Origin: Gammaproteobacteria bacterium
Lineage (GTDB): Bacteria > Pseudomonadota > Gammaproteobacteria > Thiohalomonadales > Thiohalomonadaceae
NCBI GenBank assembly: GCA_026196575.1
Contig: JAPHSX010000006.1
Span: 1 to 64,000 of the forward strand
DNA length: 64,000 bases
Direction of reading: 5' to 3'
Below the pieces are notes generated by a model, which worked only from the letters and a program-made list of their open reading frames with translations, was not told the origin of the DNA and made no database searches. Shown in pieces: positions 30,019-39,392 of the stretch. Positions within the stretch are counted from its first letter, which is position 1. Each line of letters starts with the position of its first letter. A program made the translations under genes and the position numbers.

Positions 30019-30060
30019 GGATTTTAAGTCCCTTGCGTATACCAATTTCGCCATCCGGGC
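30019..30060 (-). pseudogene. 5' half of the host tRNA-Leu(UAA), cut at the anticodon loop
   Basis: Minus strand: GCCCGGA acceptor strand, D arm (GGCGAAATTGGTATACGC) and anticodon arm up to ACTTAAAATCC. It completes the 3' half at 21834-21891. The first 13 bases on the plus strand (30019-30031) are the attR core. The promoter of the old tRNA should still be present to its right. Confidence 0.92.
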
Positions 30061-30325
30061 CTTTTGGATGGGGCCATAATTTTACCCTAGCAAGCGCAGA
30101 GTTTCAGCTAAAAACAATGTCACGGCAGGGCAAGATCGCACTACAAAAAGCAAGGTTATTGCATTGGGTGGGAGGGGGTACATACAAAAGCAGGAGGTTA
30201 AGCCGCATGGCAACGACGAGAAGGGAGCAATTGGGTTTATGGGTCGATCAATTTACCTAGGTGGTTGAGTGGGTGTAAAAATGATCAAATGGGCGAATAT
30301 CTGTTTTGCCTAGAGTTACGCTCAC
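30061..30325. other. Non-coding stretch between the satellite and an IS remnant
   Basis: No supported gene. A good ribosome-binding site (aggagg) precedes an 18-codon frame at 30206 that stops before the transposase remnant; this may be debris from another insertion. Confidence 0.4.
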
Positions 30326-31275
30326 ATGAGTTTCCTCAAACATTTCGCCGATTCACCCGACCCGCGCTCGCACATCAATCTTAAACATGAATTGCTGGAT
30401 GTGGTTTTCTTGTGCGTTTGTGCGGTGCTTTCGGGTGCCGAAGGATGGATGGACATCAAAAAGTTCGGTGACGAGAAGCTGAATTGGTTGAGAAAATTCC
30501 GGCGCTTCGAGCACGGGATCCCGGCCGATGACAGCATCGCGCGCATTATCGGTGCGGTGGATCCACATAAAATGAATGCGTGCTTTGTCGACTGGGTCAA
30601 TGAGATCCGCAGCCAGGCAGGCGGCATCAATTCATCGCGATCGACGGCAAGACCTTCCGCCACAGCCATGATGCCCAACCCAGTGATGCACTGCACTCGA
30701 TCACGGTGTGGTTGCGCGAGCAGGGGCTGGTTTTCTGCCAAAGCAAGTCCGAGGGGAAGAAGAACGAAATCAAGAGGGTGCAGTCACTCATCGACACATT
30801 GGAACTGACCGATACGACCGTCACCCTCGATGCCATGCACTGCCAGAAGGCCACCGCGAAGTTGCTGCGCCGGCGCGAAGCGCAGTACGTATTGTGTGTG
30901 AAGGACAATCAGAAGGGGCTGCGCGAGGAGCTGCAGTGGTGGTTTGAGGGTTTTGAGGGCAACTGGCCGCTAGGGGCCAGTACCTTCGAGCAGACTGATG
31001 CTGGCCACGGCAGGGTGGAGATCCGCCGCTATGTCCAGCTGCCCCTTGTCGAACAGATCACCCACGCCAACAGCTGGGAGGGGCACGTAGCATCGTGCGT
31101 GTCGAACGCGAACGACACATCGGTGAGAAAGTCACCATGGAGACGGTGTACTACATCAGCTCCCACGAGCCGAACGTGGCCTTCATCGCCGAGGCGATCC
31201 GTTCGCACTGTGAGGTGGAAAACAAAGCCCATTGGGTGCTGGATGTCGTGTACATGGAGAACAACAGCCGCATCA
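30326..31275 (+). pseudogene. ISAs1-family transposase, frameshifted and truncated
   Basis: Frame 1 gives the N-terminal part (FADSPDPRSHINLKHELLDV). Near 30625 the reading frame shifts; the continuation holds the catalytic region IAIDGKTFRHSHDAQ and DAMHCQKATAKLL. A second shift near 31085 is needed to reach the C-terminal HWVLDVVYMENNSRI, and the sequence then stops matching, so the end is lost. Three pieces cover most of a DDE transposase of this family. It lies 30 bp from the end of fur. Dead copy. Confidence 0.85.
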
Positions 31276-31304
31276 TTTGTCTAGGAGCCTCTCGGCGCGC
31301 AACT

Positions 31305-31733
31305 TCAGTCGGCCGCCTGTTGCCCCCGGCACTCGGCACAAATCCCGAAGAGGGTGAGACTGTGGTCGGTGATAACAAAACCGTGTTTGGTGGCGATCTC
31401 CTGCTGGCGCTTTTCGATCACCTCGTCGACAAACTCATCCACCCGGCCGCACTTCACGCAGAGAATGTGATCGTGGTGGTGGCCTTCGTTGAGCTCGAAT
31501 ACCGCATGCCCCCCCTCGAAGTTGTGACGGGTGACCAGGCCCGCCGTCTCGAACTGGGTGAGCACGCGATAGACGGTGGCAAGGCCGATATCCTCATCGT
31601 GGTCTAACAGTACCTTGTAGACATCCTCGGCGCTCATGTGGCGCTGCTCCTCGCTGTTCGCGAGGATCTCCAGGATTTTCAGGCGTGGGAGGGTGGCCTT
31701 GAGGCCCGCCTGTTTCAATTCCTTAGTCGACAT
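31305..31733 (-). CDS. fur: Ferric uptake regulator Fur
   Basis: 142-residue iron-responsive repressor. N-terminal winged helix (MSTKELKQAGLKATLPRLKI), dimer domain with the histidine-rich metal site (EGHHHDHILCVKCGRVDEF) and a second CxxC (ICAEC). All standard Fur metal ligands are present. The start at 31733 matches the family; the longer frame adds 16 unrelated residues. Divergent from bamE with 71 bp between the starts, the usual fur-bamE arrangement in gammaproteobacteria. Confidence 0.96.
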   Translation of the reverse strand: MSTKELKQAGLKATLPRLKILEILANSEEQRHMSAEDVYKVLLDHDEDIGLATVYRVLTQFETAGLVTRHNFEGGHAVFELNEGHHHDHILCVKCGRVDEFVDEVIEKRQQEIATKHGFVITDHSLTLFGICAECRGQQAAD

Positions 31734-31804
31734 ATCGATTGCGTTTCTCACAGCACGGTGGCTTGGGGTATCATGACGCAAACAGTAACCCGCAAGCAGA
31801 ACAA

Positions 31805-32152
31805 ATGCAAAAGATTCTCATTACCCTTACCCTCCTCTCCCTGATGCTGACCGGGTGCGCCCACAAGATCGAGATCCAGCAGGGCAATGTGGTCACCCAG
31901 TCGCAGCTGGAGCAGCTACACCCCGGCCTGGATCAACGACAGGTACGCGCCCTGTTGGGCAGCCCCTTGCTCAACGATCCCTTCCACCCCGATCGCTGGG
32001 ATTACTACTACAGCAAAAGCAGGGGACTGGAACCGCTGGAGCGCTACCGTCTGACCCTCTTCTTCAGCGGCGACACTCTGTTGCGCTTTGAGAGAGAGGG
32101 GGCATTCCCGAGTGAGGAGTACCAGCGGCCAGAGGAAAAATCACGCCGCTAA
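31805..32152 (+). CDS. bamE: Outer membrane assembly lipoprotein BamE (OmlA/SmpA)
   Basis: 115 residues. Lipoprotein signal with lipobox LTGC (LTLLSLMLTGCAHKIEIQQG), then the BamE fold: VVTQSQLEQLHPGLDQRQVR and LLGSPLLNDPFHPDRWDYYY. It is anchored in the inner leaflet of the outer membrane and helps BamD/BamA insert beta-barrel proteins. Faces rnfH convergently. Confidence 0.95.
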   Translation: MQKILITLTLLSLMLTGCAHKIEIQQGNVVTQSQLEQLHPGLDQRQVRALLGSPLLNDPFHPDRWDYYYSKSRGLEPLERYRLTLFFSGDTLLRFEREGAFPSEEYQRPEEKSRR

Positions 32153-32171
32153 CCGCAGCAGGGCGTCGTAA

Positions 32172-32507
32172 CTACCCTTCCTCCTCGGGAGCGGCATCGC
32201 CACCGCCCCTGCTCATCTTCTTCCCCTCGGCGGCACGCTGCTGGCGCACTGCCTTGGGGTCGGCGATCAGCGGCCGGTAGATCTCGATGCGATCCCTGGC
32301 CCGCACCGTGGCATCGAGCTTGCTCAACTTGCTGAAGATCCCGACCTTGCTGGTGGCCAGATCAATCTCGGGAAACTGTGCCAGCAGGCCGGAGCGCTCG
32401 ATCACCTGAGCCAGCGTCATCCCCTCCTCCGCCTCGATACTCAGCAGCATCTGCTGTCCAGGTTTGGCGTAGGCCACCTCGACCAGAAAGGTTTCACGCC
32501 TTGCCAT
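32172..32507 (-). CDS. rnfH: RnfH-family ubiquitin-like protein
   Basis: 111 residues from the ATG at 32507, which lies inside the end of ratA (overlap 14 nt). The beta-grasp fold is recognisable: FLVEVAYAKPGQQMLLSIEA, then VGIFSKLSKLDATVRARDRI and EIYRPLIADPKAVRQQRA. The family (UPF0125) is always coupled with ratA; its biochemical role is unclear. The C-terminal tail is charged and low-complexity. Confidence 0.9.
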   Translation of the reverse strand: MARRETFLVEVAYAKPGQQMLLSIEAEEGMTLAQVIERSGLLAQFPEIDLATSKVGIFSKLSKLDATVRARDRIEIYRPLIADPKAVRQQRAAEGKKMSRGGGDAAPEEEG

Positions 32508-32931
32508 AGACATCCACCGCACGTTTGGAGAAGGCATCCACCAGGCTGTTGGCGATCTGGCTGAAGATCGGTCCCATCGCCATGCCCACCAGCCGGTTAT
32601 TGAATTCAAACTCCAGATCCAGCGACACCTTGCACGCCTGTTCACCCAGCACATCAAAGCGCCAGAACCCATCTAACCGTTTGAACGGTCCCTCCTCCAG
32701 GCGCATCTCGATCATCTTGTCGCGCTGCAGGCGATTGCGGGTGGTAAAGGATTTATGCAGGCTACCGTGGGCGATCTCCACCGTAGCGCGAATCACATCC
32801 TCATCGCGTGAGAGAACCTTGCTGCTGCGGCACCAGGGCAGAAAGGTGGCATAGGCGTCAACATCATTGACCAGGGCATACATCTGCGCGGCGCTGTAGG
32901 CGACCAGCGCGCTTTTGTTAATCGTTGTCAC
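32494..32931 (-). CDS. ratA: RatA/COQ10-like START-domain protein
   Basis: 145 residues of the polyketide-cyclase/START superfamily: INKSALVAYSAAQMYALVND at the N-terminus, VKVSLDLEFEFNNRLVG-type strand and a C-terminal helix (SQIANSLVDAFSKRA). In E. coli the homologue was described as a ribosome association toxin; in mitochondria the relative Coq10 binds ubiquinone. Conserved next to smpB and rnfH, so a housekeeping role is more likely than a toxin-antitoxin pair. Confidence 0.92.
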   Translation of the reverse strand: MTTINKSALVAYSAAQMYALVNDVDAYATFLPWCRSSKVLSRDEDVIRATVEIAHGSLHKSFTTRNRLQRDKMIEMRLEEGPFKRLDGFWRFDVLGEQACKVSLDLEFEFNNRLVGMAMGPIFSQIANSLVDAFSKRAVDVYGKA

Positions 32932-32953
32932 AACGGCTCCGGGTAAAAAGGGA

Positions 32954-34357
32954 TCAGAGAACCCCGATGGCCTTAAGGAAGATCAATACCACTGCCACCG
33001 GGCTGATGTAGCGTATCACGAAGTACCAGAGATTAAAGGCCGGCGCCGCGCCCATAGCCAACTCCTCCACACAGGTAGCGCGCCTGAGCCGCCACCCGGC
33101 AAAGAGGGCGATCAACAGCCCCCCCAGCGGCAACATAATGTTGGCGGTAAGGTAGTCCAGAATGTCAAAGAAGGTCTTGCCGAAGAGCTGATACTCCTCG
33201 CCCGACCAGATATTGAAGGAGAAGACCGAACCGACCCCCAACAGCCACACCACGCCACCCGAAAGGGTTGCCGCATAGGTGCGGCTGTGGCCGCGATTCT
33301 CCACCAGCCAGGCGACAATCGGCTCGATGAGCGAGATCGCCGAGGTCCAGGCGGCAAAGGTGAGGAGCAGGAAGAAGAGGCTGCCAAAGAAGACCCCACC
33401 GGGCATGCGGCCAAAGGCGATGGGCAGGGTATTGAAGATCAGCCCCGGCCCCGAACCCGGCTCCAGGCCGTTGGCAAAGACGATGGGGAAGATCGCCATC
33501 CCCGCCAGCAGCGCCACCAGGGTATCCATCACGGCAATGGTGATCGAGGTTCTGGCAATGGAGACGTTTTTGGGAAGGTAGGAGCCATAGACCATAATTG
33601 CCCCCATCCCCAGACTGAGGGTAAAAAAGGCGTGACCCAGTGCCACCAGTACGCCATTGCCGCTAATCTTGCCGAAGTCGGCCACAAAGAGAAAATTGAG
33701 GCCCGCCATAAAGGGGGAGTCACCCCGTGCCTGCCCAAGCCCACCGGCATACTCGGCATTCATGGCGTAGCCCACCATCACCAGCAACAGCACAAACAGC
33801 GCCGGCATCAGAAAACGTACCGCCTTTTCCAGGCCACTGCGCACCCCACGCGCCACCACAATGGTGGTCATCACCATAAAGAGGGTATGCCAGGCGAGCA
33901 GCCGCTCCGGATCACCAATCAAACCGGTAAAGATACTCCCCACCCCGTCGGCGGTAAGGCCGTCGAAGGTGCCTGCGGCGGTGCGAAAGAAGTAGGCCAC
34001 GGCCCAGCCGGCAATCACCGAATAGAAGGAGAGAATGAAGGTTCCGGCAAGCAGCCCGCCCCACCCCATCAGCTGCCAGGCGGGTGAACGCCCCTCCTCC
34101 GCAGCCAGGTGACGCATCGTGTTAATGGGACTGCGCCGTCCGCGCCGCCCCAGCATCACCTCGGCCATCATAATGGGGATACCGATAATCGCGATACAGA
34201 GTAGATAGACAAGCACAAAGGCACCGCCCCCGTTCTCGCCGGTGATGTAGGGAAACTTCCAGACATTACCCAGACCGACCGCCGACCCGGTCGCCGCCAG
34301 GATAAAGGCCCAGCGCCCGGACCACTCGCCGTGTAACGATTCGCGACTCTCCGCCAC
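32954..34357 (-). CDS. Sodium-dependent transporter of the NSS (SNF) family
   Basis: 467 residues, about 12 membrane helices. The family signature is at the N-terminus: [20 protein letters not shown] with the unwound TM1 sodium/substrate site, followed by [20 protein letters not shown]. Bacterial NSS proteins cotransport amino acids or related compounds with Na+; the substrate cannot be read from sequence. It sits between ratA and the divergent smpB, interrupting the usual adjacency of those genes. Confidence 0.93.
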   Translation of the reverse strand: MAESRESLHGEWSGRWAFILAATGSAVGLGNVWKFPYITGENGGGAFVLVYLLCIAIIGIPIMMAEVMLGRRGRRSPINTMRHLAAEEGRSPAWQLMGWGGLLAGTFILSFYSVIAGWAVAYFFRTAAGTFDGLTADGVGSIFTGLIGDPERLLAWHTLFMVMTTIVVARGVRSGLEKAVRFLMPALFVLLLVMVGYAMNAEYAGGLGQARGDSPFMAGLNFLFVADFGKISGNGVLVALGHAFFTLSLGMGAIMVYGSYLPKNVSIARTSITIAVMDTLVALLAGMAIFPIVFANGLEPGSGPGLIFNTLPIAFGRMPGGVFFGSLFFLLLTFAAWTSAISLIEPIVAWLVENRGHSRTYAATLSGGVVWLLGVGSVFSFNIWSGEEYQLFGKTFFDILDYLTANIMLPLGGLLIALFAGWRLRRATCVEELAMGAAPAFNLWYFVIRYISPVAVVLIFLKAIGVL

Positions 34358-34464
34358 CGTTCATCCCCCTTTCTTTGAATTTGCACCATTGTCGGCCAAT
34401 TCCGCCCGCCCCTCAAGCCGGGGAAAATCACACGCGCCACTGTCTCTTCACGCACGCTATCCCC

Positions 34465-34470
34465 TATAAT
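34465..34470 (+). promoter_or_regulatory. -10 box of smpB, suggesting a leaderless message
   Basis: A consensus TATAAT ends 9 nt before the smpB ATG (34480), so transcription would begin at or within a few bases of the start codon. No Shine-Dalgarno is present. The -35 region is weak. Confidence 0.5.
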
Positions 34471-34479
34471 GGCCCAACT

Positions 34480-34962
34480 ATGGCGAAAAACAGTAAAACC
34501 GTAAAAGGGGCTGGCTCCAGCACCATCATCACCAACAAAAAGGCACGTCACGACTTCTTTATCGAAGACCGTTTCGAGGCCGGACTGGTGCTGGAGGGGT
34601 GGGAGGTGAAGAGCCTGCGCGCCGGCAAGGTGCAGATTGTGGACAGCTACGTCTTCATCAAGGAGGGCGAGGCATGGGTTACCAACATCCTCATCACCCC
34701 GCTACAAACCGCCTCCACCCACATCCACCCGCAGGCCAACCGCCTGCGCAAGCTACTGCTGCACCGGCTGGAGCTGGACAGGCTGATCGGCGCCGTGGAG
34801 CGCAAGGGCTACACCCTGCTCGCCCTCTCCCTCTACTGGAAGCACGGCCGGGTCAAGGCCGAGATCGGGCTGGCCAAGGGCAAGCACGAGCATGACAAGC
34901 GCGCCACCGACAAGGAACGCGACTGGAAACGCGAAAAACAACGCATCCTCAAGCACGGCTAA
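34480..34962 (+). CDS. smpB: SsrA-binding protein SmpB
   Basis: 160 residues. It binds tmRNA and delivers it to stalled ribosomes for trans-translation. Recognisable: [60 protein letters not shown], and the basic C-terminal tail ([19 protein letters not shown]) that probes the mRNA channel. The ATG at 34480 starts the homologous sequence. The tmRNA gene follows 60 nt later. Confidence 0.97.
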   Translation: MAKNSKTVKGAGSSTIITNKKARHDFFIEDRFEAGLVLEGWEVKSLRAGKVQIVDSYVFIKEGEAWVTNILITPLQTASTHIHPQANRLRKLLLHRLELDRLIGAVERKGYTLLALSLYWKHGRVKAEIGLAKGKHEHDKRATDKERDWKREKQRILKHG

Positions 34963-34972
34963 CTATTTTCGG

Positions 34973-35001
34973 GTGACAGGGAACTTACCCGCCGATACAC
35001 T
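34973..35001 (+). promoter_or_regulatory. ssrA promoter
   Basis: -35 GTGACA (34973-34978), 17-nt spacer, -10 TACACT (34996-35001), about 20 nt before the mature tmRNA end. It starts just behind the smpB stop. Confidence 0.6.
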
Positions 35002-35022
35002 ACCTAACTCTACAGAACCAAT

Positions 35023-35387
35023 GGGGGCGACCTGGATTCGACGTGGGTTGCGAAACCTGAGGTGCATGCCGAGGTGCAGTTCACCTTCGTAAAACAAACT
35101 GCAAACTTTTAGTTGCCAACGACGACAACTACGCACTCGCTGCTTAAACCCCAGTAGGGTGCCCTCCGGACTGGGGCCGTGCCTATGCGCTCAGGACTCC
35201 GGGGGTCATTTCTCATAGGATCGCGATGAAGCTCGTCCGGGGCGGACTCGTTAAAACTCTACCGGAATCGCCGTCAGTTGGCCCTGCCTGTTGGGTTGCT
35301 GCCGGTTAAAACAATAGACAGGATAAGCATGTAGAGCCGATGGCAGAGGGCTTGCGGACGCGGGTTCGATTCCCGCCGCCTCCACCA
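35023..35387 (+). ncRNA. ssrA: Transfer-messenger RNA (tmRNA)
   Basis: 365 nt. The 5' end GGGGGCGACCTGGATTCGAC and 3' end GGGTTCGATTCCCGCCGCC-TCCACCA form the tRNA-Ala-like domain (acceptor GGGGGCG/CGCCTCC, T arm GGGTTCGATTCCC). The reading frame encodes the tag ANDDNYALAA followed by TAA (codons from about 35117), after which pseudoknot sequence follows. Ends in encoded CCA. Confidence 0.96.
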
Positions 35388-35400
35388 ATTCAATATCCAG

Positions 35401-35424
35401 AGCCGTCCCAGGACGGCTTTTTTA
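35401..35424 (+). terminator. ssrA terminator
   Basis: AGCCGTCC-CA-GGACGGCT followed by a T run. Confidence 0.85.
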
Positions 35425-35500
35425 TTGCCTGAATTCAATGAGTTACCATGATTTATAGTCCTAGTAGCGCCTAGGAGTTACATGATATCCGGGGCCAACT

Positions 35501-35549
35501 GGGGGCAACATTAGGGGCAACTGCACTCACCCCAGATATGGTTGCCCCC
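35501..35549. repeat. GGGGCAAC repeats before the integrase remnant (candidate arm-type sites)
   Basis: GGGGGCAAC at 35501-35509, GGGGCAAC at 35514-35521 and the inverted GTTGCCCCC at 35541-35549, which ends 2 nt before the integrase ATG. Likely integrase binding sites of an element that entered at ssrA. Confidence 0.5.
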
Positions 35550-35551
35550 AA

Positions 35552-36160
35552 ATGCCGCTAACTGATACGCAAATTCGCAATGTCAAGCCCAAGGAAAAGA
35601 GCTACAAACTCTTCGATGCAGGGGGACTGTATTTAGAACTCACCCCTAAAGGGGGAAAGTGGTGGCGGTTAAAGTACCGATTCGGGGGCAAGGAGAAGCG
35701 GCTATCCCTCGGCGTCTATCCCGATGTGCCACTGAAAGATGCCCGTGAGAGACGCGACGAGGCTCGCAAACTACTGGCCAATGAGATCGACCCGAGCGAA
35801 AATCGCAAGGCCAAGAAGGCGGCGACAGTCGAACGCTCAGGCAACAGCTTCGAGGTAGTGGCGCGGGAGTGGTACGCCAAGTACTCCCCCAGCTGGTCAG
35901 TCAACCATGGCGATCGGATCATCCACCGCCTGGAGCGGGACATCTTCCCCTGGGTCGGCGGCAAACCAATTGCCGACATCACTGCCCAGCAGTTGCTGGA
36001 GGTCATTCGGCGGATTGAGCAGCGCGGAGCCTTGGAAACCGCCCACCGCGCCCTCGGCAATTGCAGCCAGGTGTTCCGCTATGCCGTCGTAACGGGAAGG
36101 GCCGAGCGAGACCCCCCTGGTGATCTGCGCGGCGCGTTGCCACAGGTCAAGTGTCGATAG
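35552..36160 (+). pseudogene. P4-type integrase, truncated before the catalytic domain
   Basis: About 200 residues: DUF4102 arm domain (MPLTDTQIRNVKPKEKSYKL, GGKEKRLSLGVYPDVPLKDA) and core-binding domain (YSPSWSVNHGDRIIHRLERD). Homology to P4 integrases ends at about GDLRGALP (near 36150), just where the catalytic domain should begin; a stop follows after a few residues. So R, H, R, H/W and Y are all missing and it cannot recombine. It sits 165 bp after ssrA, a common attachment site for such integrases. Confidence 0.9.
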
Positions 36161-36459
36161 TTCTTTTCAGAATGCTCGCGTAAATGACCGCTACCGTTAT
36201 TCGTCTGGGAATAATAGGCAATCGCATTGAATTCATGATTGCCCATAACGGAGATAGCTGCCCCAGACTCTATCATTGGCCGGACAATATTAATGACGCC
36301 ACGCTGATTCGCCCCTCGATCAATGAAGTCTCCTAAGAACGCGACTAAACGTGATGGATGACGATATACACCGTCAACCTTGGAATAGCCCAAGGTTTCA
36401 AGCAGGCTCACCAAGCTATCGGAACAACCGTGGATATCGCCAATAATGTCGTAATTCAT
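36150..36459 (-). pseudogene. PPP-family metallophosphatase, truncated
   Basis: About 103 recognisable residues: GDIHG, LVAFLGDFIDRGANQR and VMGNHEFNAIAYY, the first three metal-binding motifs of serine/threonine (or Ap4A-like) phosphatases. The C-terminal half with the later histidine motifs is gone; the frame runs on to 36079 through the reversed integrase remnant. The break coincides with the break of the integrase, so both were cut by one deletion. Confidence 0.75.
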
Positions 36460-36601
36460 GCCCGCCACCTACATATAACCCACACTACGGGTTCAAGTGC
36501 TTATCAGCCCCAAAGGGGAGAATAGGCCGCAGAAAAGGAGGTTCGATATGGATTACAGGTACGTCAGTCATACGGTCTATTAACTAATCAGCCACCGGCT
36601 T

Positions 36602-37111
36602 TTAGCCGGTGATTGTTGAGTTCGGCTTGCGCTCAAAACTCAGAAAGGTACAGGCGTAGGCGTTTTTCTCATCCACCGGCTGCTCTTCCCGCGCCGTCTC
36701 TTGCCACACTTTCATATCAAATGCGGGAAACCAGGCATCGCCTTCGAACTTGCCGTGTACCTGGGTGATGTAGAGGCGGTCGGCACGCGGCAGGAGCTGC
36801 TGGTAGAAGGAGGCGCCGCCAATAATCATCACCTCATCTGCACCGGCTGCGGCCCGCAATGCCTCGTCGATGGAGTGAACCACGACGGCGCCCTCCGCAC
36901 GATAGTCAGGATCACGGGTGACAACAATGTTGGTGCGCTCCGGCAGCGGGCGGCCACCGAAGGAGTCGAAGGTCTTGCGCCCCATAATGATCGGTTTGCC
37001 GAGGGTGTGGCGGCGGAACCACTTCATGTCGGCAGGGAGCCGCCATGGCAGGCGATTCTCCACGCCGATGAGACGGTTCTCATCCATCGCCCAGATAAGT
37101 GAAATCATCAT
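36602..37111 (-). CDS. folA: Dihydrofolate reductase
   Basis: 169 residues. NADPH-dependent reduction of dihydrofolate to tetrahydrofolate. The N-terminus ISLIWAMDENRLIGVENRLP has the Met20-loop region; LPADMKWFRRHTLGKPIIMG, GRKTFDSFGG and MIIGGASFYQQLLP (NADPH site) are all conserved, with the catalytic acidic residue as D28 or so (PADMKWF). Encoded next to thyA, which generates dihydrofolate. A CACCGGC/GCCGGTG hairpin overlaps the stop. Confidence 0.96.
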   Translation of the reverse strand: MMISLIWAMDENRLIGVENRLPWRLPADMKWFRRHTLGKPIIMGRKTFDSFGGRPLPERTNIVVTRDPDYRAEGAVVVHSIDEALRAAAGADEVMIIGGASFYQQLLPRADRLYITQVHGKFEGDAWFPAFDMKVWQETAREEQPVDEKNAYACTFLSFERKPNSTITG

Positions 37112-37146
37112 TGTCTGAATGTGTAATCCAAAAAAATGACCGGCTG

Positions 37147-38025
<879 letters not shown>

Positions 38026-38230
38026 GGCTCTCCATATCTCCGGTTTCAGTTTGGCGACCATTATAAGCACTCTCGCCATCAATCGCAGCAGGCCATGTTT
38101 TATCGGCCCATCCCGATACCCCGGCAGACGCCAAAGCCATAGCAAATGGATGGGAATTCACCCATGATGGAAAAATATCTATACTACCGCCACACGTTCC
38201 TTAGCCCCCTCGCCCATCCATGGAGTCGGT

Positions 38231-39382
38231 ATGCCTGATAACAACGAACACGAAAAACCGCAGGTTCTGATCGCCGATGACTCCAGGGTGATCCGCAAGT
38301 CCATCGTCAAGATGCTGGGGGAGGAGTATCAGGTGCTTGAGGCCGCCGATGGTCTGGAGGCACTGGAGATGTTGCAGCAGAATGACAAGATTCGCCTGCT
38401 CTTCTCCGATCTCGGCATGCCACGCATGGACGGCTATGAGCTGCTGGCAGCAGTGCGCGGCTCCGAGGATGCGGGGCTGGCGGAACTCCCGGTGATCATC
38501 GTCACCGGAAAGGAGGACACCGAGGCGGCCAAGGAGAAGTTGATCGAACTTGGCGCCACCGACCTGATTGGCAAACCGTTCCACTCTGCCGAACTCAAAT
38601 CGCGTACCCGTAGCTACATCAGCCTGGCACGCAAGGTGAAGACGCTGGAGCAGACCTCACCGATCGACAAGGCCACCGGCCTTGCCACCCCCGACTATTT
38701 CAGACAGCAGACCGAGATCACCTTCTCGCTCTGCCAGCGCCACGGCCACGACATCACCCTGGCGCGGCTCAATATCGAGAACTTCGACGCGCTGAATGCC
38801 GAGTACAACAAGTCGGTAGTCGCCAGGATCATCGCCACCATCGGCAAGCTATTGCGCGGCGACATGCGCAAGGAGGATGTGGCAACGCACCTGGGCGCTG
38901 AACGGTTCGCCCTGATGCTCCCTGGCGCCGACCCCGAAGGGGCCAATGAGGTGATGCTGCGCATCCGCCGCCACCTGGCGAAGATGGATCTGCGCATCGG
39001 CGACAAGGTGGCCCACATCGCCTTCAGCGCCGGTATCGTCTCCCGGCCCGTGAGTGAAGATATCGGAGATTTTTCCCAGTTGATGACGCAGGCCGAGGAG
39101 GCACTGCAACAGGCACGGGGCAAGGGCAAGGAGCAGACGGTGATCCTCCGGCCCCATCAAGAGAGTGCAGCGCCGCCACCCGCGCCGCCATCCAGTGCGG
39201 CACCGATCGACATCAAGCTTGACGAGCTACTGGCACAGATGGCCGACGGGACGGCAGAGCTGAGCGAGGCGCAGCTTACCCTGGCGTTGAAGAAGTTCCT
39301 GCCACTACTGTCGCGTGCCGATCAGAAGCTCAAACTGGGGCTGGGCAAGGTGGTGCTACACCTGCACAGAAGCCTGAAGTAA
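38231..39382 (+). CDS. Response regulator with degenerate GGDEF domain
   Basis: 383 residues. N-terminal receiver domain with the acidic pair D16/D17, phosphorylated D60 (LLFSDLGMPRMDG), T92 and K94 (VTGKED). A GGDEF-type domain follows (about 145-305): TGLATPDYFRQQTEITFSLC, with HLGAERFALMLPG where GGDEF belongs (about residue 220). GAERF lacks the residues needed to make c-di-GMP, so it is probably a regulatory or binding domain. A Pro/Ala linker leads to a C-terminal helical segment (about 320-383) of unknown role. No histidine kinase is adjacent. Confidence 0.88.
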   Translation: MPDNNEHEKPQVLIADDSRVIRKSIVKMLGEEYQVLEAADGLEALEMLQQNDKIRLLFSDLGMPRMDGYELLAAVRGSEDAGLAELPVIIVTGKEDTEAAKEKLIELGATDLIGKPFHSAELKSRTRSYISLARKVKTLEQTSPIDKATGLATPDYFRQQTEITFSLCQRHGHDITLARLNIENFDALNAEYNKSVVARIIATIGKLLRGDMRKEDVATHLGAERFALMLPGADPEGANEVMLRIRRHLAKMDLRIGDKVAHIAFSAGIVSRPVSEDIGDFSQLMTQAEEALQQARGKGKEQTVILRPHQESAAPPPAPPSSAAPIDIKLDELLAQMADGTAELSEAQLTLALKKFLPLLSRADQKLKLGLGKVVLHLHRSLK

Positions 39383-39392
39383 TCCCCGCGCT

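Larger units (their letters stand above)
21879..30031 (+). mobile_element. 8.15-kb phage-satellite-like integrative element inserted in tRNA-Leu(UAA)
   Basis: Bounded by the 13-bp direct repeat GGATTTTAAGTCC (21879-21891 and 30019-30031), which is the anticodon loop and part of the stem of the target tRNA. Gene order, all on the plus strand: integrase, unknown protein, AlpA-like regulator, small HTH-like protein, small membrane protein, CHC2 zinc-finger protein, DUF3987 protein, stem-loop, terminase small and large subunits, two unknown proteins, terminator. A complete tRNA-Leu(UAA) follows on the minus strand. There are no capsid, portal, tail or lysis genes. Int/AlpA/primase plus packaging genes without structural genes is the layout of phage satellites (PICI-like) and of tRNA-carrying elements such as tycheposons. 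A third core copy lies inside the carried tRNA (29895-29907). Confidence 0.85.

Noticed and set aside
21834-30060. The two tRNA-Leu halves could be trans-spliced as in some archaea
   Set aside because: No such machinery is known in bacteria, the halves share a 13-bp att core, and a complete tRNA-Leu(UAA) is present between them. Integration explains all of it.
30033-30260. 75-residue frame over the tRNA half and following DNA
   Set aside because: It overlaps the tRNA fragment; only the last 18 codons have a ribosome-binding site and nothing identifies them.
32172-32931. ratA-rnfH as a toxin-antitoxin module
   Set aside because: Both are conserved housekeeping neighbours of smpB with START and ubiquitin-like folds; nothing here supports an addiction system.
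36538-36556. GTTCGAT near a purine-rich stretch as the missing attR of the ssrA island
   Set aside because: Only 7 nt match the ssrA 3' end, which is expected by chance in this length.
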